A stretch of DNA of 64,000 bases from Paroedura picta (taxonomy: Eukaryota > Chordata > Lepidosauria > Squamata > Gekkonidae): assembly GCF_049243985.1 (NCBI RefSeq), contig NC_135379.1:14115501-14179500 (forward strand), written 5' to 3'. Shown piece after piece: positions 1 to 10,100 of this stretch. A program made the position numbers and the translations under genes. Positions within the stretch are counted from its first letter, which is position 1, and each line of letters starts with the position of its first letter. The notes beneath the pieces are model-generated. The model saw only the letters and a list, made by a program, of their open reading frames with translations. It searched no databases and had not been told where the DNA came from.

Positions 1-242
1 ATGCCTAGCTAAAATTGGTGTTGTTTGTTTTAATGCAATAATGGTGACAAGCATGATCAGAGCCTCTGTTGATTTTGTCCCTATGGCTCAGTGAAGAATT
101 TGGAAGAAAAAAAATTATGCAAAATTTTGTATGCATTTTCATTATCCATATGACAATATTTACTACAAGGCATTCCTCTCATGTATAGATCATCTCTTTG
201 GACAGTATGTGGGAGATTATAAGAATATTTGTCTTTCTTCAG

Positions 243-1771
243 GGGTCGGAGTGGATGACATGTTCATCATGGTGTCCTGCTGGCAAAAGACTCAGGTCAA
301 GGACAGAGTCAGGGATCGGATGGCGGACACCTATGCAGAGGCAGCTGTGTCTGTTACCATCACAACGCTTACCGATGTTTTGGCCTTCTACATTGGCATT
401 GCGACGTCCTTCCCATCGATTCAGTCCTTTTGCATCTACACAGGAACAGCCTTCGTCTTCTGCTACATTTACAATTTGACCTTCTTTGGAGCAGTCCTTG
501 CGCTAAATGGTAGAAGAGAAGAAAGCAACAGACATTGGCTCACATTCATGAAAGTGCCAAGTGAAATTCAGGATTCTTGTGGTTCTGCATACAACACATG
601 CTGTGTAGGAGGATCTTACGATGAGACCACTGGGGCAGAGTTTGAGCATCCCATGAATGACTTTTTCAGAAAGCATTTTGGTCCTTTTCTGGTATATTCC
701 TGGACCAAGGTGTTTGTGGTAGTCCTGTATCTTGTGTATCTAGGTAGTAGTATATATGGGTGCTTTCAGGTCAAAGAAGGTATAGATCTTCGAAATCTAG
801 CCAGTGATCATTCTTATGTTGTTCAATATTATAACTGGGAAGATGAGTATTTTAAAGAGTATGGTCCAAGGGTTATGGTAATTGTTACTAAAAGCATACC
901 TTATTGGAATTCAACGGTTCGTGCAGAACTTGACCACTGTATGAAGGTTCTAGAAAATTCAACCTATGTAGATAAGTATTTATCAGAGTCGTGGTTGAGA
1001 ACATATGTAACGATTGCTAAAAACATGTCTCTCAATATAGATGATCAAAACTCTTTCATTGGTAATTTAACTACCCTATACCAGATGTATCCAGAGTTTC
1101 AGTGGAATGTTAATTTAATTGATCGGAACATTTCAGCTTCACGATTTTTCATCCAGACAGTCAATGTCACCAGTGCAATCGATGAGCGGAAACTTCTAGA
1201 ACAGCTGAGAGGCCTTGCAGCAGACTGTAAAATACCACTAATAGTTTATCATCCAGCTTTTATATACTTTGATCAGTACCTTGTGATTGCTCAGAACACC
1301 ATTCAAAACATTGTGATTGCTACTGGAGCCATGTTGCTTATTTCCTTGCTGCTGATCCCCAATCCTTTGTGCTCTCTGTGGGTAACTTTCACTATTGCGT
1401 CGGTTATTGTCGGCGTGACTGGCTTCATGGCCTTTTGGGATGTCAACCTTGACTCCATTTCCATGATCAACCTTGTAATTTGCATAGGGTTTTCTGTGGA
1501 CTTTTCGGCTCACATTTCGTATGCCTTTGTTAGCAGCGACAAACTCAGCATGAATGACAAGGCCGTGGATGCTCTGTACCACCTTGGCTTCCCTGTGGTC
1601 CAGGGAGCCGTTTCCACTATTGTGGGAGTTGTGGTGCTGTCTGGGGCAGCGACTTACATTTTTAGAACATTTTTCAAGATTATGTTCTTGGTTATTTTGT
1701 TTGGAGCTGCTCACGGTCTCATTTTTATCCCTGTGTTTCTAACCTTCTTTGGCTTTTGTGGAAAACTTTAA
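243..1771 (+). CDS. PTCHD3: PTCHD3-like gene, copy 1: terminal coding exon (partial gene)
   Basis: This is the last coding exon of a patched-domain protein; the earlier exons lie left of the window. The acceptor is the AG at 241-242 after a pyrimidine-rich tract, and the exon begins by finishing a glycine codon and then reads VGVDDMF, the TM4 signature of the Patched/RND family. It continues through TM5-6, a large luminal or extracellular loop, and TM7-12 with the second signature GFSVDFSAH, then stops at 1769-1771. It aligns along its length with exon 4 of copy 2 (56606-58173), including the same acceptor. The membrane parts are almost identical between the copies and the loop is clearly more different. 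Its C-terminus is 13 residues shorter than that of copy 2. PTCHD3 is known in mammals as a testis/sperm membrane protein with a sterol-sensing domain; its substrate is not settled. An in-frame open stretch upstream (131-242) is intron, not coding. Confidence 0.9.
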
Positions 1772-2860
1772 AGGCAGCGGCAAATTAGTGGGCAACAGTA
1801 TAAAAATTCTGCTCGTGTTGCAGATGCTATAAAAATGCCTACTATAAGCAACTTTATTTAAAGACAATCCAGCTAGGTTTACCAAGCATCTTTGAGCATT
1901 ATATAGCAAGCAACATTAGATTGCTGAGGTTTTTACATTTGGCGGCACTGATCATCAACCAATGAAAACAAAGTTCTTAACAATTTGCGCAAATATTCTG
2001 TTCTGCTAGAAATGGTGTCTTAGTCTAGTTCAGCTAGAATGAGATGCTTATATGCTGAATGAAGATCAAATAGCTAGTCTTTATGATCAGTTACATATTT
2101 TCCTGCTTTAAAAAAAAATCACCCTTCCTTTCCTGATGAAACATTCCTCTTTCAATAAGTTTTGCGATGACCTTGCTAGCAATAACTAACTTACAGATTA
2201 CTTAGGTAAGGATACAAATAGTTTCCCCTGGAGTGTCCAATTTCACAGGTGATGATGTGCAGGATTGTAAAAGTGGAAAGAATACAGATGATCAGTTGGA
2301 ATTTGCAAAAGTAAAAGGTTATATGACTGTTTGGTTGTGGCAAGCATAACTCATGATAAAATAAATCTCAGAGCTTAAAAGTTGGCCACCAGCTTCTGCA
2401 GGATCATGGGAGTTGCAGTGCCAAAAAAAGGGAGGTGAATCTGAACATTGTAGATCAGATTTTCTCCAAAACATCCCGGTGCTATTTGCAATGGAAGTGA
2501 TCGTTTAGTCATTAGAAGCCAAGAAGGTGAAGGTAGCAGAGCCAGGGATGGTGAGGAATATCCTTTCCTTTACTAAACAAAGAGAGCTCAACAACTTTGC
2601 TGAGTTATGCTTCAAAAACCTATCCTTTCTCTATAACGGTGTATGTTCTTAATCATGTCCTGACAAGCACTAATGTTCTTTGAGGCATCTGTTTCCACAG
2701 ACGTCTGCTGTGACTGAAATGTCCCTGCAAGCTGAATAGAAGCCTCAGCTGCAGCTACACAGACGGAGAAAATGGCGGGAAAGAAGGAACTCAGCCTAGC
2801 ATAGACATTTTCCTATAGATGTAGTCTAAAGGCCAAAAGGATCCTACAGACTAGACTTAC
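1772..2860 (+). other. 3' flank / probable 3' UTR of PTCHD3-like copy 1
   Basis: AT-rich non-coding sequence follows the stop codon. The first good AATAAA is at 2360-2365, so the transcript may end near 2380. This assignment rests on position only. No conserved frame is visible. Confidence 0.4.
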
Positions 2861-2998
2861 ATGTTGTCTTGTTATTAATTGTAATGCTTACCAAAACAGT
2901 GTTTTGTAAGACTAGTTTCTTTATGTTGTTCACTTTATTTAGTGTACTTTTTCTGAGGAGATATTTTTTTCTTCATGGCACTCTCCTCAATGTCTCCA

Positions 2999-3272
2999 GT
3001 TTGGTGTCATGGTTAAGAACAGGGGCCTCTAGTCTGGAGAACTGGGTATGATTCCCTATTCTTCCACATGCAGCCAGCTGGGTGACCTTGGGATAGTCAC
3101 AGTTCTTTTAGAACTGTTCTTGTAGAGTAGTTCTGTGAGAGCTTTCTCAGCCTCAGCCACCTCACAGTTTGTCTGTTGTGGGGAGAGGAAGGGAAAGTGA
3201 TTGTAAGCTGCCTTGAGACTTCACTACCTGAAGTAGTCTCAAGTGGAGTATAAAAACCAGATCTTCTTCATC
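2999..3272 (+). repeat. CORE-type tRNA-derived SINE with CTT tail
   Basis: A tRNA-like head (TGGTGTCATGGTTAAGA, then a weak B box) is followed by the CORE/MIR-type motif CTGGGTGACCTTGGG, a body containing TCTGTTGTGGGGAGAGGAA, and an ATCTTCTTCATC tail. The same family sits in reverse at 15393-15706. Divergence from that copy suggests that this one is old. Confidence 0.75.
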
Positions 3273-4340
3273 AGCACCAGTTGATCCACAGTTTTGTTAC
3301 CATATCAGGCTTTAATAGATACCCCTGACTTCTTTCCAGACTTTGGGCCTTCTCCCTCCTCTTTTCCAGAGATGTCTCCACACAGAGTTGCCCAGTTCCC
3401 TTTATTTATCTACCCCTCACCTCTAAATGTGACATAGCACTATATGAACCCAATGAAGCTATATGAAAAGGTCATTTTATCAGCTAGAAATGATGCTGTG
3501 CATATGATTAATAGAGAGCTCTCAGGAAAAAAAAAGATCAGGAATGGCAAAAGAATACAAGTTGGTGGATATAATGATGGATGATAACCAGACTGTATCC
3601 AACTGCATGTTTGAACTCTTTGAAACCAACAGGAATACCACAACATATATAGAAGCTGAAAATGAGTGTGCCCATTGTATGTTTGTGAAATCTGGATGCA
3701 TCAAGACTATGCAGTGAAAGCAGAATGGTGGTGAAGCTGCTTTTAAACTACTTTATCAACCTTACAGGCCATGCAGCCCACCAGGATGAATTTATTGCAA
3801 GAGTTCCTGTAATACAGGCAGCCTTCTCATTCAACTGAGTTTTGCAGTGAGCAAAAAATCAAGCTCAAGGACAGTCATTGATCTGGGAAAGTCTTGCTTT
3901 GCACATGGGCTTTGCACATAGTTATGTGGGGTGCTCAAGAGTAGGAGACGGAAGAAAATTATTATTTTAGCTCTTGATGGTAGGAAAATCAGTGCCGCAT
4001 CTAAGAAAACTTTACTCTTAAATAATTGTTTTGTTCTTTCATTTCCATCACTGATTTTTAACATTTGTAAATGTATCAGTTACTGTTATTATACTTCTTT
4101 ACCATATACACAAGGCTGTAAAATTGTTGAATATGATTGTTACGTAAATTAATGCCTTATTAGATAAACTGAGTTGTATTGATCACACCAAAATGCGTTT
4201 AAATTTCTTCAAAAAAATAAAAATGCAAATGCTTTATTTTCATAAATTATGGTGTTCTGGTGGTTTTCTTTTACGAAACAGTTATTTTTTGTCAAACAAA
4301 ATATAATACGAGCCCACCTGGATCAGACCAATGGTCTATC
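3273..4340. other. AT-rich intergenic stretch, no gene seen
   Basis: Only short chance reading frames and no recognisable repeat were found here. Confidence 0.4.
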
Positions 4341-4512
4341 TAGGTGTAAACTGCACGGAGCTTTTATTCCAACCCCAGGTCGATTCAGTCCCTGCCCTCT
4401 ACACAGAATACAATTTCCATTTGGATTTGGGGCGATTTAAATTTTCCTTCTGCAGCAAGAAGGATTGATCCGGAGTGACCCTACCTTTATTGTGCAATAT
4501 CTTGGAGTGCTT
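4341..4512 (+). repeat. Interspersed repeat, copy 1 of a pair (partner 37927-38098)
   Basis: It aligns base by base with 37927-38098: both start with a TAGG...CTGCAC..AG block, share GAGCTTTTATTCCAA and GCGATTTAAATTTT or a near variant, and carry GATCC.GAGTGACCCTACCTTT. The opening (..TGCACGGAG) resembles the Harbinger-like MITE ends found elsewhere in the window, so it may be a related non-autonomous DNA element. The class is unproven. Confidence 0.55.
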
Positions 4513-4682
4513 TTAATGCTCAATATAGTTTAAAATCTGGATTGGGAAACCAAGCTCCGTGGTAGAGAACCTCTGATAGGCCACACCTGGTCATGTGACA
4601 CGCTTGCCTTAAAGGAGAAGCCCCTAATTTCTCTCAACTTCTGTCGGTCCTGGATTTTTCTTTCCTCCTCTGCCTGTTTTGA

Positions 4683-4800
4683 TCTTCTCTCCCCCCCCCC
4701 TCCAAGAAAAGAAAGAGGCTCCCTGCCTGGCTCCTCTCCCCCCCCCTCAAGAAAAGAAAGAAAGAGGCTTGGCTCCCCCCCCCCCTCTTCTGAACTACCA
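4683..4800 (+). repeat. C-rich / purine-rich direct repeat
   Basis: A unit of about 55 bases, made of CTCTCCCCCCCC, then CAAGAAAAGAAAGAGGCT, then CCTGGCTCC, occurs twice in tandem with length differences in the C and GAAA runs. It is simple-sequence expansion, not coding. Confidence 0.6.
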
Positions 4801-5062
4801 TAACCACATGCAGAAGACTTTCCTGTTTCAATGGGGAGGGAGGGGGAGAGGAAGACCCGAGTTCAAAGCAAACTGAATTCAACAGGATTGACAATGGAAT
4901 AAAGAAAGTAAGTGCAGACTCTGCCCTAGTCAAGCATCTGGGTTTCTCACTGCAGCCAATGAGTAGCATAGAAGGCAGGACACTGGTTATAACTTCTGTG
5001 GGTTCAGAGGTTCACTGTATATGGAATTTCCCTTTGTGCACCATGACTAGTAGCTGGTTGAT

Positions 5063-5135
5063 GCGTTCGCTGGCAGGGGGCTCCTGGGAATTGTAGTCCA
5101 TGGACATCTGGAAGGCCGCAGTTTGACTACCCCTG
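5063..5135 (+). mobile_element. hAT-type hairpin MITE, right half only
   Basis: It matches the right arm of the palindromic MITE at 15163-15298, ending GTTTGACTACCCCTG. The left arm is missing, so the copy is truncated. Confidence 0.7.
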
Positions 5136-5609
5136 ATATAGAGGCTGTAAGAGCTTATTTAAACCCCTTCAGGCTCATGCCAAGGAGGAGGTGGTTGGGA
5201 CTGCTTCTGTGTCAGAGTTGGTCAAAAGAGACATGCCCGGAGCACCCTAGCATCAGCAGGATGAGGAGGAAGATTAGGTGAGGACCACCTCCCACCCCAT
5301 CACATCTGCAGCCTAAGGAATCTGGAGGCCCAAATCCCACTTCCAGCTGGGAACCTGAAGGAGGCTCCAGCCTCTGATCATATATTTTCCCTTCTCTGCT
5401 TTAGCCTCCCACTTGGCCATGCAGTTAAGACATTTCCAAGAGCCTTCTTTGATGTGCAAGCCCCAAAACCCTGATTCTGAATCAGAATCACACAGAGCTG
5501 GGAGAGACCACAAAGGGCCATCCAGCCCAGTTCCCAATCTTCTTGGCGACTCAAATATCTCACACTCCAGATAAGTGACCAGGGCAGCTTGCCGCACACA
5601 CATCCAACC

Positions 5610-5990
5610 AGTGCTCTGTCGGTTACACTGGTTACCAGTGTAGGTCTGGAGTATGTTCGTTTTGTTTTTGACCTTTATGCTGACAGCTCCCGCAGGGCCC
5701 GCAACTCACCCGGGAGCTCATTCCACCAGGTGGGGGCCAGGACAGAGAAAGCCCTGGCCCTGGTTGAGGCTAGGCGTGCTTCTCTGGGGCCGGGAACGAT
5801 CAGTAGGTTTTCTCCCGCAGAGCGTAGAGCCCTGCGGGGCACATAGGGCAACAGGTGGTCCTTTTGATTGTATGTATTGTATTTATGGTTTGAATATGGG
5901 TTTTAATACTTTGTAAGCTGCCCTGAGACCACCTTGTTGGGGTGGGTGGTGTAAAAATCTAAACTATAAATAAAATAAATCCTCCACCCC
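5610..5990 (+). repeat. L2-type LINE 3' end
   Basis: It starts with a GCAGGGCCCGCAACTC..GAGCTC block, which matches L2-like copies elsewhere in the window. It ends in the squamate L2-like 3' tail, GTAAGCTGCCCTGAGACC then a TATAAATAAAATAAAT run. Similar tails recur at 12930, 34560, 48600, 50340 and 54760. The copy is truncated at its 5' side. Confidence 0.55.
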
Positions 5991-7149
5991 AGAGCCTACG
6001 GCTGAACCAGAGTGTGTGATGATCAAAGAGAGTGTACCTTCACTGGCTACAGCTAATCCACTTTAAAAGGAGAAGGCGCAAGATTTGAATGTTAAAAGAG
6101 GAGAAAACAAACAGTTCAAGGTTTAACCTCATGGGTGGAAGGTGTTGGGGGGAGAGAAATTAGGAGATATTCGGGTAAGTTAGTCAAGGAGTCCAGTAGG
6201 AACTTCAGGTTTTTTGGCAAATGAACAGTTTGAATGCTGTTCCTCTCAAAAACAGTTATTGCAGTTGTTATTGAGTCCCATTGCAAATAGATGTACTGGT
6301 TGCTTGGAATAAGACGATGTTGACACCCTACAGGTGTCCTGCTCAGTGGTCTGCTAATACATTCTTATTCCTGTGATATGAATGGCTTCAATTTTTATAG
6401 ATCTGTGAGTGAGCCAGTCCCATATCTATATTCCCTACTTTGTGAAATTGAAGGGATATCATTCCTCCCACATTGAGATAATACAGGGAGATAGCATTGT
6501 CTGTAACTACCTGTAGTACATTCTTGTGTAATGCATTGACAAAGGAAACAAAAGTGCGGTGCATGGTTTTTAATTTCAGCACGTTTATGTGAATAACAGA
6601 TTGACGGAATACAATACTGCTCATATATATTTAACCACCTTCTCTCAGTTGATCAAAAGACTCAGATTTTGTTTGGTAAACACCGACCCTGTACAAACGT
6701 GACCCTGTACAAACATGTCATTGAATTAGCAAGCCAACCTTTCTGTTTTAGGCATGCAGTAATAACAGCAAAGCATGTCGGTACCAAAACTGTGTAGATT
6801 GAAGTTCCATTGCTACATAACATAATGTAAAAATATTTAAGACAAAATGTTTCCACTATAACAAACAACAAGCATTTGGGTAATAGTGAAAATAAGCTTT
6901 CCAGAAACATCCATAAATAGAAACGCTAAGCCTAGTGTACAAACAGATTTCAGCATCACAAAGTTATGATTATCAACAGAGTTAAATAAACACAGTTTTC
7001 CATTAAAGTTCCTTGTGACAAACCAGTTTTGATGAATAAAGAATTCAAACATAACAATTTCGGTTTTCTAAGTGTACGTATTATTGCATTGTTGAAGACG
7101 AGTAATTAGTTTCAGAGTTGTGAGAATCACAAGAGTACTAACACTGTAG
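5991..7149. other. Non-coding 3' flank of the PKS gene
   Basis: This AT-rich stretch follows the PKS stop on the minus strand and should hold its 3' UTR. No clear polyadenylation signal could be chosen: there is TTTAAT (ATTAAA on the minus strand) near 6570 but nothing to confirm it. No gene was seen. Confidence 0.35.
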
Positions 7150-10100
7150 TTACAAAGAAGTCGTCCAGCTTTCTTCTTTAGGATCCTGTTCCACGTGGAG
7201 CTGTGTCCCGCGTTTTTTGCTTTCCTCAATTTTTTCTTCCAACATCAGCGCTAAAGAGCGAACTGTTGCATTGGGATCAAGTAATTTTACAAGTGTTATA
7301 TCTACTTGTTGTTCCTGGAAAATGCGATTCTGCAGAGTCATGGCTAACATAGAATCTATGCCAAGGGATAACAGCGATGTATCCATGGTGATGTCACTTA
7401 GATCGGCACTAGTGACCTGATTTAACAATGACATTATATAATCTTCTGATTTTACCGGAGCTACAGTTTTGGATGTTGTTTCTTCCGAAAGCTCAGAAGT
7501 ATTGAGTCTTTCTGTAATCAGTGTATGCATGCGACTTCTGAATGCTGGATTTCGGGCAGTAAAATGATTGTACAAAGTTTTGAAGTTCATCTTTAGAACA
7601 GCTTGCTGAGGATTGTTCAGAATTAAGCTTCTTTTAAGATAATCGTAAAACTCGTTCACTTGCAGAATCTCTATACCTTTGGATTCCAATAAATTTTGAA
7701 TTTCGTTTTGATTTTGCAGTAACCCAAGATTCAAGGCACCCCAGTTAATGGACTGGCCTGCAAGTCCACAGTTTCTCCTGTAATGGCAGAAAAGGTCCAG
7801 GAAGGAATTGGCCGCAGCATAGTTTACTTGCAATGAATTCCCAAGAAATGAAGCAACTGAAGAATAACACACAAAATAGTCAAGTTCCTGCCCTTGAGTT
7901 GCATGGTGAAGATTCATGGCTCCTGCAACCTTAGGACTCAAGACTTCCTCAAAGTCAGATATGGTCAACGTTTCAATGGATCCATCATGTAAAACCACAG
8001 CACTGTGAAATACCCCTTTGATCGGGCACTTGGGAAAGATTTTGCTAATTGAACCGATAGCTTTCTCAACATCAGACCTGAGGACCACATTGCATTGCAG
8101 AGTGATTATTCTGCTCCTTTTATTCTGCTGCTGCATGTCACTTATTTCTTTCTGCTTCTCAACACTTGGGTTTCTCCGCGAAAGAATCACAATGCCCCCT
8201 CCTCCGTTTTCAGCAATGAATCTCACTGTTTCAAAGCCAAGCCCAGTGAGTCCCCCTATGACAATGTAAACGGCATCCAGCTTAAATATTTTCTCCTTGG
8301 CTTCATACACAGGTATGTCTGAAACAAGGCTGTTATGCACACCACTTTTCAGGACAGCAAGATGGATAGATTTGCTTGCAAAATACGACAATGCGGACTC
8401 TACCGTCTCATAATTGTTTGCATGTTGAAAAACGGAACACGGTAAGTCCTTAAATTGTTTCAGTTGCATGGATTTCATCCAGCTGGTGAAACTTTTCTGA
8501 GATTGCTTCAGAGATGCTTTCTGGAAAATGCTAGCCAGAATGAGAACATGAACTTGAAAGTCCCCGTGACTGCTTCCAATGAGAGATCTCAGACTGTCTG
8601 ATGGGAGGTTGCCGCACACTACAACCACATGACGTAGGCATGAAAGATGAGCTAAAAGATCTTTGGGCAGCCTTTCTAGAGGAGTGAGGAAAACAAGGGC
8701 ATTGCATTGACTGACGCGGAACTCCAGGTTGCTGTCAGGTCTTGTGCAGATGGTTTTCCATCCTGCTTCCTGAGCCGACAGATGCAGCACTCTGCACAAA
8801 ACTGACTCTGGTTCAGTAGAAACAATGCCTAAGGATCCCTTCTGCTTCATGGCTGGCAATGTCTGATGCAAAACTTCCCATGCGATTCTAAAGAAGGATA
8901 CACAGGGCACGGTTTCAAAGCATGGGAATTTCTGAGTATTCAAGCAAACCACCTCCGGGATCCTGATCCTGGAAGATGCCATAACGGGGTAACAGGAAAC
9001 AATGTGGTCTCCTACTCTGATTTTTTTCGTTTTGCTGCCGATTGCAACCACTTTCCCACGGCAGTCCAAAGCCAAGAGCTTGTGTTTCTCCACTGTCTGT
9101 GCATGCCAGTAGAGTGTGTTTCCAAAATGACTACTGGAAACGCTCACAGGGAAGTAGTCCTCAGAATGGAGACTTATTCTTTCAATCTGAACTTCCACGC
9201 AGTGATCATCAAGAGGGAGATCCGTGGTATCCTCCAGTTTAGCACATAAGTCCCTCACTTCATAAGGGTCACAAGTGAAAAGGGTGAAACTGTCAGCATT
9301 TTTTAGAGACTGGGAAGGAAGGTGGTATGCTGTCTCATGAACTTGACTCCGTCTGATTTCAGAACTGTAAACTCTTCCCTGGTTAATCCAAACTTCAGGA
9401 TAATTCTGTGCTTCATAGGCCAGTAAAACGTCTGCTAAGACTGAGATGTCCATTGTGCTTGTGGAGCTCATATCAATCATCTGAAATGTCATTTCAGGAA
9501 CTTCCACCATACAGCTTCTCACCATGCCATACAAAGCAAAGCCAGGATTCATGTGATCAACAGACTTCTCTGTAGCCCTAAATGTGATGGTCTTGATGGA
9601 ACAAGGAATATCTTTTGCTCTCAGTGCAACGATAATTTGCTGGAAAACCGCACAACATTTCGATAAATTTGCAACTACCGAGTCTGGATTTTCTTCGTTT
9701 AATCGTTGGATTCCCCACATAAACCAAACATCGCTGTAATTCCGCAACTCCAGGTTAATTTTTTCCTGTGCAAGCGATTGGAAGCTTCTGACTTCCAGCC
9801 ATTTTTCCCAGTCATCGTACATCAAAAACTTAGAATCTTTATGTAAGAATTTTTTGAGCTGCTGAGCTATCCCCATCTTGTCAGCAAACACTGCCACTCT
9901 GAAGGTTTTCCCCATGTTTGGGATTATTTGAGAATGAGTTATTTCCTTCCATTTATTTTCGTACAAAAAATCAGTTTCATTTCTTAAAGTTTCCTTCATA
10001 AGAGTGATTCTGACATGTTTCATCTCTGCCAAAACACATCCATGTTTATCTGTGAAGCATCCACAAAAATCTACGTAGTTCTCCATAGAATTGCTCATTT

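Noticed and set aside
131-242. Extension of the copy 1 exon upstream to 131
   Set aside because: It is intron: a pyrimidine tract and AG precede 243, and the same acceptor is used in copy 2, where exon 3 supplies the preceding codons.
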